In this document: positions 25,595 through 37,539 of the stretch, one piece after another | Numbering within the stretch: the first letter of the stretch is position 1 | Layout: every line of letters begins with the position of its first letter | Origin: Hermatobates lingyangjiaoensis | Lineage: Eukaryota > Arthropoda > Insecta > Hemiptera > Hermatobatidae | DNA length: 64,000 nucleotides | Direction: 5' to 3' | Assembly (NCBI GenBank): GCA_026182355.1 | Contig: JAPFBL010000001.1 | Coordinates: 806,001-870,000, forward strand | Notes under the pieces: generated by a model | The model's database searches: none | The model's input: only the letters and a program-made list of their open reading frames with translations | What the model was told of the DNA's origin: nothing | Made by a program: the position numbers and the translations under genes

Positions 25595-25872
25595 ATATGT
25601 GATTTCAGTGTAATTTCGTTTATGTGGGTTTAGCTTCCACTAAGCTAAGCCTGCGTACGAATAATCACAAGGCGTCTGTTGGCAAACGTAGTGACCTTCC
25701 CGTTGCTACTCTTGCCAGTTCTCACGGATTCAGATTCAATGACTATTTCCGTGTACTGGTCCTGAGGCAGATTGATGAGACTAATTCGAAAGTCACTCTG
25801 AGAGCTTCAGAAGAAGCACTTTTTAGTCTTCTGGGTGGTAGATCTGCTCCAGGGCTTAACATCAATCGTTAA
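25595..25872 (+). pseudogene. PLE-2 GIY-YIG endonuclease domain fragment
   Basis: Open from about 25602 to the stop at 25870-25872. It starts in FQCNFVYVGLASTKLSLRTN, where YVG followed by T/S..L..R and then H (NNHKASV) matches the YIG half and following conserved Arg/His region of GIY-YIG nucleases. The C-terminus LGGRSAPGLNINR matches the copy at 7643-7769. The GIY half and the reverse transcriptase are missing. The 5' break lies near a (TA)n tract, as in the other copy. In PLEs this domain nicks target DNA for target-primed reverse transcription. The fragment itself is dead. Confidence 0.65.
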
Positions 25873-26319
25873 TTGGTCCTTTATTATAATTGGAGAAGAT
25901 AAACAGCTAAGTTCAGATAATCAGTACAAGTTGGGTTAATATAAATGGATCAAAGGAAATTGGAGACAAATTTAAAAGAAACAAAAAAATTAAATAAATA
26001 TGCAAGTGTTATATAGAAAAAGGATTAATGTAAAAAAAATATCGTAAATTATATTAAAAATAAATAAAAAATCATAATGGAAAACATTCATAAATGAAAG
26101 CTCAAGCAGATTTATACTTCATAAGTCATCGGAACAATAAATCTATATGAGATGAACAATTTGTTCCTGATTTTCGGAAATGTGGTTTATTAACGAAATT
26201 GTTTATTATTATATTAATGAAAATTGGTAAATTGAATAAAATTATTCTTAAAGACTAGGCAGTTATGATTTATCGGAAGTTTGTTTGCCGGTAGCTAACA
26301 ATGATTAATGCAGTAGGTT

Positions 26320-26770
26320 GGCTTACGAGTTAATGCAACCAAGTTGGGAGGGAAGCAGACCAAGGTCCAAACCTCAGAACGCCATTACTTCTCCCTCCCT
26401 TAGTTTCTACAGTTAATTGGTAAGGGGCTTACAGAGGGTCCGGCCCAAATTAACATTAAAATTAAAGCGGCCCTCAGCTTCTACCTTTGTCAAGATGAAA
26501 GCCCTATCTTCCCTTTCCCTTTATCCCTACACCCTCCTTACAGCAAGACTAAACTTCAAGATACATTACTCACCAACTGAATTTAAAAACTTTGCTTAGC
26601 CCCTATCTGTGTAATGAAAGTTAATATTGTTGCTTGTTTACCCTTGAGGGTGCCTAGGGTGCAATAACTCACTCGGTCCATTTCCCATACCTAATTTTCT
26701 TAACTGAACCAATGCTACTTTCGGCACCTTACCATGAATAGTTAAATCTTGTAAGCTCCCGCTAGGTATA
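26320..26770. promoter_or_regulatory. GC-elevated island, candidate regulatory element
   Basis: Moderately GC-rich block with AGTTGGGAGGGAAGCAGACC, GGGTCCGGCCCAAATTAAC and AAAGCGGCCCTCAGC. The 60-codon frame at 26417-26599 has no motif. Assigned by contrast with surrounding AT-rich DNA only. Confidence 0.3.
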
Positions 26771-28396
26771 AAACAAGTGATTCCATTTTTTTAATCATAT
26801 ATTAATAAACTTAAAATTTAACCTATTCGAATTGATTAATGACTTCTCAATTATGGTTTACCAAATACATCTTTTCTAGTATCAATAACAAGGGTGCTGC
26901 TTTTATGTTTGATTCAAATCGGAAGTTATCTCTTACATCATAATGACTGGGATAAGCCATCCTATCATACCGTTCATCTCATCAACCTACAGGTTTGATC
27001 TTAAAGACACGTTCGCTTCTTGTGACTTCCTGGCTTGTTCAGGGTACAAAGGTATCCAATTACCAATTTATGATCTATATAATCTGTTTCAGATGAAATA
27101 TTAACATATTTACAGTCCTGATACAAGAAAATATTACAAGGAGAAAATTTACACCCTAACAAAATTGATTTAATTAGAAACTATAACTGCAGGTAGTATG
27201 GGGTGAAGATCTGTCAAAACTGTCGTTAAACTCCGACATTGAGCTTTCAGTGGTTATCCTGTTAAGCTAATGCTCTCTTCAATAATTGACAAAGAAGATC
27301 TTAGAAGAATTTGCCTAACGGTAAAATTAACTGCTATGAACATAGCTACATTTCAAATTTATTGACTAAGGTTATTTGATAAAATATCAATAAATCCATA
27401 CTACTAATCAGGAATAACAGAATAGGATCTATGCTTTATAACGGCAGTGTTTGACTATCTGATCCAGTATTGTCGACTGATCCAGTCGTGGCCACCAGTG
27501 TCCTAGCCAGCATCCAGGGAGACTCTTCTCTTCTCAATATTGTAAAATTTTCAAGAATTTTATTATGAGCATCTAATCATACGTTTTTAAATATTACTAT
27601 GCTTTTTTTCTGTTATCAGTGATATTTCAATATTCGAATATTTCAGTCATTTCTGTATATACTTCAAACGTTTTATACTTTTATATACTAGAATTATAAA
27701 TGAAAATTAAAAAAGAACACATGTTCTTTATATTAATTAATAAACTCTCAACCAGGAGGGGCACTGCAGGGTGGAAAGAAAAAGGAAAGAATTGTTGGTG
27801 TTGTACTGGAAGGTGAGAGCAGTGCTGAGTCTATTACATTTTCTTTTTATTCTTTGATAGAAAAAAAGTGCAAAGAAAGAAACCACAACTGCCAAAAGTT
27901 AGGTGAACCCAGAGGATGAGACCATCCTTCCAGTAAGGGTTTCAGTGGTGCACAGGTAAAAGGGTAACTAAAAGAAATGGCAGCTGAAAAAATACTTTTG
28001 AATTCAAGAAATTCAGCACAATGGGAAAAGTCTATCAACATGAAACTTTCAATTCAACAAAGATACTTCTGACACAGAAATGCAAATAAAAATAGGCTTC
28101 TAAAATCTTAAGAAAAAAGGGGAGAAAAAAAGGTATAACTGCTTCTGATGAACATCCGAAAGTGTGAAGAAGATATATTATTGATGTTAATATTTCTAAA
28201 TATAGAAAGATTCTCAAATGATGAGCCTGGGTTCTTAGAGGATGCTTTAGTTGAACAGATCAGCAAGAGATAAGATTTGTATCTTATTAATTAATTAATG
28301 ATTATGTATCAAGACACTTAATTATCACACTCAAAGTCCATAACTACTAAATCAAATATAAACAATTGAACTGGCCGGTTGGCATTTCATTTCATG

Positions 28397-28604
28397 TCAA
28401 CAGGTGTCTTTAAATTGTTCTATCATTGTCAAATTCCCCGTTTGTTTTGACTGTCCCATGTGCAGCTTCAATAAGTTTGTAAAACTTACTGTTTGGTTAT
28501 TTATATTGGGCCTCATTTCCAATATACTAAGGGCCTCAATAATACTTAATCTGTCATGGTATCTTTCTTGGTATAATATTTCAGTGTTGTTATTAAGCAT
28601 ATAA
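28397..28604 (-). pseudogene. PLE GIY-YIG C-terminal fragment (PLE-4)
   Basis: The minus-strand frame 28397-28711 contains RLSIIEALSILEMRPNINNQ, which resembles the C-terminal signature of PLE-type GIY-YIG domains (R..L.IIEAL.I....P.IN.Q). The N-terminal third of that frame reads antisense through a plus-strand hammerhead-like unit (28655-28680) and is not coding. The element is therefore a short inverted fusion of two PLE ends. Confidence 0.5.
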
Positions 28605-28639
28605 TTAAGTGTTTTAAACAATGTTTTTTTAGATATTGT

Positions 28640-28740
28640 ATATAGGTTTACCCGCTGAAGATGGTCGAAGACGACCGAAATGTTGGAAAAAATATAACCA
28701 TTGAAAACCAAACGTATGGTGCGTTAATCTACCTAGTTCC
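28640..28740 (+). repeat. PLE-type unit, family E, hammerhead-like core
   Basis: At 28655-28680: CTGAAGA, extra T, perfect hairpin GGTCG-AAGA-CGACC, GAAA. The layout is identical in spacing to families A-D. It faces away from the minus-strand PLE-4 fragment. Confidence 0.6.
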
Positions 28741-28829
28741 TTGTGAATTTAAAAAAATATTAAGAGCTTTGGAAAAGTTATCCAAAAAATTAATTAAAAA
28801 ACAATAGGCCGTCAATTCAATCTGACATA

Positions 28830-29130
28830 AATATATATATATATATTCTATCAAACGATCGATATATTGTTGAATCTGTTACATATATATATATATATAT
28901 AAAGATTTCACATAAACACGTGAAATAACAATCAATGATCAAACTACAATAAGAAAATGGGAAAGCAAGACTAAGATCTTTCAACCGTAACAAGCGGTCT
29001 TCGTCAGAGTTAAAAACCCAACTCAGTTGGGTTTTTGACTCTGACAAAGACCGCTTGTTACGGTTGAAAGATCTTAGTCTTGCTTTCCCATTTTCTTATT
29101 GTTGTTTGATCATATATATATATATATATA
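28830..29130. repeat. PLE family A inverted pair between (TA)n tracts
   Basis: Arms 28936-29023 and 29025-29112, symmetric about 29024, with TA tracts at 28830-28846, 28883-28901 and 29113-29131. The left arm carries the full tail, including the TTTCAC/GTGAAA hairpin. Cores: minus 28969-29011, plus 29037-29079 (box changed to CTGACAA). The 76-codon frame across the left arm is a translation of the repeat. Confidence 0.75.
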
Positions 29131-29295
29131 TAAATAATTGGCTATTTTCTCAGAATTGTTTTTTCTTTTCTGTCTCGATGTTCTTAACGCTAAGAAAACC
29201 GAGACGGAAGAGAAAAAACAATTCGGTCAAAATAGCCAATCATAATTCAGATCCGGACCACTCATGAAAAATTCAATATACATATATATATATAC
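29131..29295. repeat. Palindromic unit, family I, between (TA)n tracts
   Basis: ATTGGCTATTTTCTCAGAAT...TCTGTCTCG on the left matches the reverse complement of CGAGACGGAAGAG...AAAATAGCCAAT on the right. TA tracts lie on both sides. The right arm has CTAAGAA, extra A, CCG-AGA-CGG hairpin, then AAGA: a decayed version of the hammerhead-like layout. Confidence 0.55.
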
Positions 29296-29711
29296 TTACA
29301 CTTCTAAACCTTCACATTATATTCTTAAAATATTTGCAGTAAGAAATATTGACAAATTGAAATCTTTCATAAATATATCTTTCAAATAGATAATGCGCAA
29401 AAGGGATTGATCTCATATTTCAATACATCCAATTATAAGAACATATATTACAATACGAATATTGATAACCATGTTATTGAAATGTTCATTTTTCAATGAA
29501 AATGTTTTATTAAGAATATCATTCAATTTTTGACTGTTCATTGAAGTATATGTCGGCATGTTAACCGAATGAATTTTTAGCATCGTGTGAATAACACTAC
29601 AAGGTTGAAAATGTTAAAAATATCGCAAAAGAATTGTGTTTATGAACATATCTAACAATAGACAAATTAATGATAAAGTTACTTGATTGCTTGATATATT
29701 TCCCTTAATAC

Positions 29712-31358
29712 TTTTTTACTTTACTATAAGTAAAGTATAGTGATCGTGAAAAAATTCGATCTCGAGATTTTGACGGAATTACATATTTTGAGGTACCAGA
29801 AGTCGTTTTATGACGTTTTTACGATGATGTCTGTGTGTGTGTGGGTGGGTGGGTGGGTGGGTGGGTGGGTGGGTGCGTGTGTTAGCATTGCTTGTTACCA
29901 CGCTACGGTCCAGAATCTTTGATGGATCAAGTTGATATTTTACACAAAAATGGGCCCCATTTAGACGAAGATCCCTATTGTTTGGGAAGAATTATGCATG
30001 ATGGGAAAGTCACTTTTTTTGCCAAAAACCGTTTTTTTTAAAACATTTATTTCTCCTAAACTAATAACCCTACAGTTTTGAGATTTTGACATTATCTTTG
30101 AGGATACAAATGGAACAAACGAAAACTATACTCAAAATTTTATATCAAGAGGAAATATTTTTTTTTCAATAAAATGTACAAATTTTGACTTATAAATCAA
30201 TCTCAAACCTTGTGAGAGCGATACAAGCCATACTGTTTGACGGACAAGAATGAAACTATGCCTATAAATAGAACATTATATGGAGAATGAGTTGAGATAT
30301 TTTTTTCTAAAATTACATTCGCTAAAGGGGCGTTAGAGTACGATTTGTGTTTTCAGAAAATGTTTTTTGACGCTAAACAGCTCGTTAAAAAATTATGAAA
30401 ATTTGACCAAAAATGGAACAAAAAATTAGCAATTCATAAAAAAAAAATCATGAAGTTTCAATTACGGAAAAGAGCAATAACGATATAAAAACTCTTTGTT
30501 TATCCTAGACTAAGAGATCACCTGCTATACTTGTCGAATATTTTGTATTTTTTTACATTGTTTACATTGACTTAGAAATTTTTTGAGCGAATCCACTGAG
30601 ATAAAATTGATGTTTCTAATGGAAAAATGAAAATATATTATTGACTTATAAGAGATGTAAGAGGAATAATATTGTGCAGGTAAATGATAACACTCATTAA
30701 AAAAAAATTCGTATATATGTTATTTGACAAAGGGGGAGGAAAATGATCTTATTAAATACTAAGAAGCCATAAAATTCCCAGTATAATAATTCTGTTAAAA
30801 ACCAAAAATGTAAAAGATAATTCAAAATTGAAATCTTTCGTTTAGAGATTAATAACTGTAATTATCGTACATCTTTAATTAACAAATCACCTTAAAACAA
30901 CATTTTCTTCGCTGTTTAAGAAGTTTTTCAGAGAAAAAAAGAGTATTTTACTGTTTCAAATTTGAAAATTTTACATTAATATTCAATGTAGAAGGATGTC
31001 AAGTAAACGATGTAAGAAATCTACTGGCTATTTGAACAATAGCCATGTTCTCTTGTAGGATACTATTTCGTTTCAAGAAATGTTCACTTTGGTTTTTCAA
31101 AAATGTTATTACTGCTGTAGTTATACTAATGAAATTATTTGCAAATAATAAATTATTTGTGATGTACAAAAATAAGCTTATAAATTGATATGCCCTTCAA
31201 TCACTATCTGTACTACCTCAGGAATGACAGGCTAATAATTATATCCCATTTAGATGTTTACGTTATGCTTAAATGAGACGTTATGTTTTATATACTCAAG
31301 AAATTTGACATTAAGTTACTTATAGTAAAGTAGAGTGTAGGCCACTCCAGATTTTTAT
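29712..31358 (+). mobile_element. 1.65 kb repeat Z, copy 1 (non-coding element)
   Basis: Highly similar along its length to 55256-56925. Near its left end is ACTTTACTATAAGTAA (29718-29733), and near its right end is the exact reverse complement TTACTTATAGTAAAGT (31316-31331). The left motif also forms a local hairpin CTTTACT-ATA-AGTAAAG. Both copies continue about 25 bases further on the right, with GTAGGCCACTCCAGATTTTT. No long open frame is conserved, so it is presumably a non-autonomous DNA element or other non-coding repeat of unknown class. It holds a (GTGG)n-like tract at about 29830-29876. Confidence 0.65.
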
Positions 31359-31379
31359 TTAAGTTTTCATGATTATTTC

Positions 31380-32300
31380 ATTACTATAACACATAAAATA
31401 TAGTAATCATGGATAAATTTGATCTCCTGATATTGACGTGTGGGATGGTAGGTTCGTTGGTTGTTTGTATGTCCAAAAGTTTGTAGACAAAGTATTGGCC
31501 AACGCTTGATGAACCAAATTCATATTTTACACAATAACAAATCCAATAGTGTCGATATCCTCCATAGTTTTGGCTTCATATTCCATAATGGAAAATCACT
31601 TTTTTCGTAAAAATATAATTTCAGACAATATTTTTCCTCCTGAACTACTATTCTTACAGCTCTAAAAATTTGTGATTATCATGAAACTTACAGAAGCAAT
31701 AACTAAAAATCTTCAGATTTTTAAAATTAGAATAGTACTTTTTTGCAATAAAATGTAACAACTTAACTTGTCATTGATTCTGAAAGCCTGTGGGCAGGTA
31801 CAACCGTACCGTTTGAAGGATCAAAATGATATATCTAAAATAGTACTTTATGTCAGTATGAGGTTTCTTAAAATATATTTATAAACTTTATTTTAATTTG
31901 AATTAAAGCTAAATTAAAAAAAAAAATGCCACTGTGGAATACTTTATGATTTAAGAAATGTAAAGAGCTAATTCTAGAACAATGAAATTTCGTCAAAAAA
32001 AAAAAAAAAAATAATAAACTAACATTAGAACTCTGCAAAATAAATTAATGAAATTCCCATTATCTCAAAGAGATAAATGAGAAAGGTATGAAAACTGAAA
32101 ATTCATCATATCATATTGACCTACCATACTTGTCAATTTATTGTTCATTGACTTTAAAATATTTTTAGGAACATCCAGTAAATTAAAATTGTTATTTAGA
32201 CGTTTCATAAAAGAGACTTGAGATGCATTAATGAGTTAATATGATATTTACATAGAACAAAATTCTTAAATTTAAAATATTATTACCGATAAAAATGTAT
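31380..32300 (+). mobile_element. Repeat Z, older diverged copy in tandem
   Basis: Starts about 20 bases after copy 1 ends. It follows the same order of blocks with many substitutions: AAAATATAGTAATCATGGA (Z: AAAGTATAGTGATCGTGAA), CATATTTTACACAATAACAA, AATGGAAAATCACTTTTTTC, and GTACCGTTTGAAGGATCAAA. The right end is not resolved. Confidence 0.5.
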
Positions 32301-32841
32301 TTGTATGGTATTTTATGTTAAATATATATGTGCTGTATGGTCTTATAATAAAGTATACTAATCAATGTACATGTTCCTCTCTAAACCAAATCTTAGTTGT
32401 TGGTATGTTTAAGAAAACATTATAATGCTTTATGGTAAACAGACATTAATTTTAAGCTTATCCTCCGTCGGTGACGACAGAAGTGTATATTTTTTATTAG
32501 GTTTTGTTTTACTATATATATTTTTGACCGTAAATATCGGTAAGCAATAATTCATTAAAACTGACAACTTTTAAGTTCTATCTGTTTAACATAATAAGTT
32601 TTCAATAAATATTCATCATTATAATGGATAACACACACATTGGAGGAGCAATATTTTTGCTAATAAAATAGAAGACACTTTAATTATTAATTTAATCATT
32701 CTGGACTCTTCATGGATATTGAACAGCTTATTGGTCATATGTCTGTTTTTTTAATTGAAGCAACTTTTAATCCATAACAATGGCCATTCTAAGGTCATGA
32801 ACGAGAAATGTAGCAATAATAAAGATGCTTTAATTTGGAAA

Positions 32842-33300
32842 TTACTTTAACCGAGCCATTATAATTAAGCGATCAACTTGTTTATAATGAACGTTTGGTA
32901 CAAAGTATAAGGAAATAGTCTTTTTGCAAGTGATACTGAAATTTGCAAATGAGAGTCTAGTTACAAGGGTATCAGGTGGAGCTGTCACCGGCATAGTGTT
33001 ATCAGTGGCTCGATATCTAGTTACCAATTATCGAGTAAGACGGTGGAGGAGCTGCGAGTCTGGGGTATTTTCTCATTAACGCCCTCTCGAGGCCAGGGAG
33101 GAGGGAAGGAGAGAGATAATAAGCTTAGGGCGTTGGCGTGTGCAGACATTGGCTGATAATGGTTCACACTCAAACTGCCTTATCTGTTTCTGTTTAATGC
33201 CCTAATGGACCCCAAGCAGCATACAACACAATGGGATAAATTAACGAATATTTGCTTACTGAGACTGCCTAGAACTTTCCTAGACGCCAACTCAATGCTG
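32842..33300. promoter_or_regulatory. GC-rich island with GATA and TAAT sites
   Basis: The core lies at 33030-33260. It contains CGAGTAAGACGGTGGAGGAG, GAGAGATAATAAGCTTAG, GCCTTATCTGTTTC and TTAATGCCCTAATGG (CTAATGG at 33202-33208). There is no convincing frame. CTAATGG recurs in the islands at 13.4 and 47.4 kb. Candidate enhancer. Confidence 0.35.
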
Positions 33301-33539
33301 ACGATTAACTTTCTTTATACCTTCAACTGCGTTCAAACAAACCAGGATGAGTTTCCCTAATATCTACAAGTTGAATCTTGACACAAAATAGCTGCATTAC
33401 TATTTGTTCTTGCCCACCTTTATTAGCCATAACTGTTCCTATTGGAGAAGGTATACAACCCTTTATATGTTCTGTTTCAAATAACAGTGAATAACTAAAG
33501 TTTTGCTTATATTTCCTTTTGAGCATAAATGAAACTATA

Positions 33540-35070
33540 CATGTGTTTTATGAATTACTAACATAGACTGATTAAAACTTCATGCAATAACTTTTTATTG
33601 TTGGATCTGTTCTGTGTGAAAGAAATATGGTATCTCTCCAGCAGTTTATAGTAAATTTACCCATATTATTAACATCTTCTGTGGTACTGACATAAAAATA
33701 TTTTATTTAAAAAAATCGATTCCATTATTTAAGAAAAATGTCAGAACTGAGAATGAATTATTTTTGAATTTCTTACTCCGGTTAGGCATTGATTTTTATT
33801 CCACATATTTGATGTGGAACTTGTTATACCTATACTTATTTGTATGATTCCTTGAGGTACCAAAGTGAATTCCAAAAAAGATGGAAGTGTCCAAATGGAT
33901 CATTTTTCTCAACTTGTCAATCCGTCTTAATGACCTGAAAATAACTAGAAATTAAATTAAATAAAAAAAATAGATTATAATTTAATTCAAACATAAAGTT
34001 TTAAATCAATAGATTCAAAAATTTAAAAATAAACGGGGAGGGGGGGGGACTAAGTTGCTGAACACAAGTAAGAGTTAGAAGGAAAAAAAGAAAAAAAAAG
34101 AGTGAATCGGAAACAGCGATAGTTGATGATTCTTGAGAATTGAATTTGATATATATTAAACCTTGTACCTCTTGTCTGACCCTTGAATTGATTATTCCTT
34201 CTGAAGACTGGAATGTAAAGCAATTGAGTAGAGTGCTATATTTTTTAGAGGAAGAAAAAAGAGCCAGTGAGATAGAAACAGTCACTTAGCGTCATAGTAT
34301 ATTATGAGTTTTACTTATTATTTTAATTACTATTTATTATTTTACTAAAGTAATCATGATTTATTTTTAAAAACCATTTAATTTGACAGCCAGTTATTCT
34401 GATTTAATTATAAAGCTCTTATACGTTTACCTAAACGTTTTTGAATATGACAGGTTTCATTGTTCATTATCAACATTCTAAATATTAATGGCACAACTAC
34501 TACTATAAGCTTTCTTCACAGTTTCATCCTAAATTCTTGTAACCTGATTTTTTTAATTAATCATGTATATGTACTATTATATAATTATGCATTATAACAT
34601 CTATTTTTAAATGTGTGGACTATTAGTTTAAAAAAGAAATAAAAAATCAATCAAAAATTTATTTTTTTATTGTTTTCAACTTTTTTTTAAAGCTGACAAA
34701 AGTTTCAAATCCTCGTTGTTACAAATACATAGTTACAATAAAAAAAAATTACTATAAATTTAATATAAAAAAACCGTTGTTTAATAATTTTAACGATGCT
34801 GTCATTAGTGTTTGGGGACATTCATAAAAGCAAAGGAAGAAGAAACTCCAATGGATATCGGAATGCTTGAATCCTATTCAATGATATCCCCTTTTCAAAA
34901 ACTACCAGAGAAACCACTGCCTCTCGACCGATCAACCCTCATTAGAGTTTAACAAAGAAATATTGATTTCAAGTTTTCATCAAAAGTCTGAAGAAAAAAT
35001 CGCTTTACGAGTATATTAAAATTAGTTTTTTTTTTGTATCAATGAATGTAGTTTTGTTGAGAAATTTTTA
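33540..35070. other. AT-rich DNA, no gene recognised
   Basis: No coding or RNA feature recognised. Contains an A/G-rich tract at 34030-34110. Confidence 0.5.
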
Positions 35071-35402
35071 TTTTTCGTCTATATAAATAAAAGAAAGGTA
35101 TTGTCTGTACATTTCATTACGTGTCATACATTAGAGGAACCAAATCTACCCTTAGAAAAATTGCTGTCTGTCGTTTTGTTGGTTTGTCGATTTGTTATCA
35201 AAATTTTGTCACAAGTCAACTCAGCCACCATAAGATATATCAAACTGAAACTTTAGCAGTAGATTTGTGTATGTCCAACTTAAAATATATTCTCTGAATG
35301 GATTGGATAATCAACGTAGAAGCGAAGTTATGGACGTTTAAAGTACAAAATTGGTTCGTGCTCTGCTCAGATACGCCATAGAGGCGGATATAATGACTGG
35401 GT

Positions 35403-35675
35403 GTGATACTGGGGAGTTGTGTATATACCATGCATACCATTGATTCCGAGTCACTATCCGTTTCCATAAAAAAATTACAATGTCCCGTCAGTGTATGTTT
35501 CGCAATGATGGCAACTAAGTCGGAAGGGGAAACTCTATCTACCGCAGGAATTGAAGTGAATGCGACTAAGTTTTTCTCACATGGTCAACTGCTGTTTGCT
35601 TGCCCAAGAGTCAGAGGCTTCAATTCTTTGTTCTTCCATGAATCTGAAGGACAGACAGCTAATGTAATCAGCTAA
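35403..35675 (+). pseudogene. Helitron Pif1-like helicase C-terminal fragment
   Basis: Residues ~27-90 of the frame read QCPVSVCFAMMATKSEGETL and later FFSHGQLLFACPRVRGFNSL, ending EGQTANVIS. This follows the order of the terminal motifs of Helitron/Pif1 helicases (PV.LCFAMTINKSQGQTL, FSHGQLYVA.SRV). Key positions are changed (INKSQGQ to ATKSEGE, YVACSRV to LFACPRV), and the replication-initiator and N-terminal helicase parts are missing. It is therefore a decayed fragment. Confidence 0.7.
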
Positions 35676-36075
35676 TGTTAGTTAATCATTATCATTAGTT
35701 ATTAGCTATTAATAAAAAATTATTAATAGCTAATGTAAGCTAATAATGCTATTTTCTACTATTCTATAATTTTTAATGATGTTTTGGAGTACCATGTATC
35801 ATCAAATTTTTGTTCCATCAAAGTTAGGAACGTTTGCTAGTATAAAATAAAACAGTAGTTTCAATATTTACTAAGTAATCAGCTAATGTTAGTTAATCAT
35901 TATCATTAGTTATTAGCTATTAATAAAAAATTATTAATAGCTAATGTAAGCTAATAATGCTATTTTCTACTATTCTATAAATTTTAATGATGTTTTGGAG
36001 TACCATGTATCATCAAATTTTTGTTCCATCAAAGTTAGGAACGTTTGCTAGTATAAAATAAAACAGTAGTTTCAA
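35664..36075. repeat. Tandem duplication of a 201-bp segment with hairpin
   Basis: 35664-35864 and 35875-36075 are nearly identical direct copies, offset 211 bases. Each contains a long palindrome TTAGCTATTAATA-AAAAAT-TATTAATAGCTAA. The first copy overlaps the helicase frame's last codons. Confidence 0.85.
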
Positions 36076-36079
36076 CTTT

Positions 36080-37530
36080 TACAGGCACTAAAAAATGTTT
36101 CAGCTTTCATTCAAAATTTTAAACTAATTCTAGTATATATAATTAAATTAAAATAAGTTAAATATATCCGTTAACAATTTGCTTGTTTTAAATTAGAAAT
36201 GAATTTACTAATATTTAAACAATGTAATAATTATTACATTTACATAATAACTTAAACTAAGATTCTATTTTTATACTAAGTTTATATTTTGAAGACGTGT
36301 ATTGACGGGTATTTCACAAAAATTTTGAGATGATATTCGAAAATATTATTAGAAATTATAGAATAGTAGAAAATATAATTATTAGTACAGTCCATAGCTG
36401 TCATTAGATCTAAAGTTTTGTTTGCGTTTTCAGCCTTTGATACTAGGCTCAAATTTGATTTTATTCTAGGCATACTTTTTATTTAGTACGCGGATAGGTA
36501 GGATTCATTTTTTTTGAACAAGCATGTTATGATAAACGCAAAAATGTATTACAAAAAAAGTTAATAGCTATACCACTACTTTGATAACAAGTAGTTTTCT
36601 TACTAAGTAGAATTATTGTATTTTATACAACGTAAAGTACATTCAATTAATTATAATGTCTTAGTTTAAACATGATGGACTTTGCATATGGTATGTACTT
36701 ATCTCACATAGTTCACATAAACTGATTTCATGTTATTATAAAAATCCGACGTACATTTGATTCATGAGGAATGACGGATTTTTATAATATGATATTTACT
36801 TACTTCTGCAATACTAAAAATATGCATGAATTTAAACTAATTTGTTCCTAGTTTAAACATTAAGGGTATTAATTCAGGATATAAAAGAAGAGTTCAATTC
36901 GTTTTACCAAGAAGAGTTTCTCAGGCATTATAAATCTGCAGATAATAAACAAGAAATAAGCCATAGTAATTCATACGATTTTAATATAACATAAATAACC
37001 AATTTTTTCAGAAAATTTATGTATTCCTAAAACAGTTATATTAAAGACATTGTTAAGCTTTTTTTTGTTTGTATACGTTATCTTTCTTATACTTATCTTA
37101 CCATTTTTAGTGAAACACATGAATCAATTATGTCAGCAATTTGTCTACGAATTAGATAAAGGTTAGGTAAATAGACACCACTGTATAATTCTTGTAACAG
37201 GTAAACAAACAGCCTTGTGTTTTCGTAGAGGTGAACGTGTTTCATTTAGTACAAACAAAATATTTATAGCAGAGAAAGTGTTCAATTCTTTAATAAAACC
37301 AAAACACAACATATATTGTTAAAAGATATCTACAATTCATTTTAATATACATGTGCATAATAAAATACAATTAATAAACTATGTATTATTTATCGGAAAT
37401 TTAAAGTTTAGCAAAAAAAGATTGAATGAGATCAGCAATTGATTAAAATTATTTTTTAGACTAAAATATTGGCTTATCGGCCGCTATTTTCATGTAACTT
37501 GTATTGGTAGTGAATAACAAAGCGATTGTT
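36080..37530. other. AT-rich DNA, no gene recognised
   Basis: No supported coding or RNA gene. The 63-codon minus frame at 36282-36473 has no motif. Confidence 0.5.
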
Positions 37531-37539
37531 GTTTTCAGA

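Larger units (their letters stand above)
35078..36075 (+). mobile_element. Helitron remnant
   Basis: The left end TCTATATAAATAAAAG at 35078 resembles the TC-starting 5' end of many Helitrons. The interior carries a helicase C-terminus (35403-35675). GCTAGT, compatible with a CTAG-T 3' end, occurs near the end of each of two direct repeats, at 35836-35841 and 36047-36052. The end assignments are tentative because I see no clear subterminal hairpin at the usual place. Confidence 0.45.

Noticed and set aside
28817..29267. Frames MSESKTQ... (-) and MLRLKDL... (+) that look alike
   Set aside because: They are the same family A palindrome translated on both strands; similarity reflects the inverted repeat and does not indicate a gene family.
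29835..29876. G-rich GTGG tract as telomere-like or G-quadruplex signal
   Set aside because: It is an expanded simple repeat inside element Z; the sister copy has only a short tract, so no function is implied.
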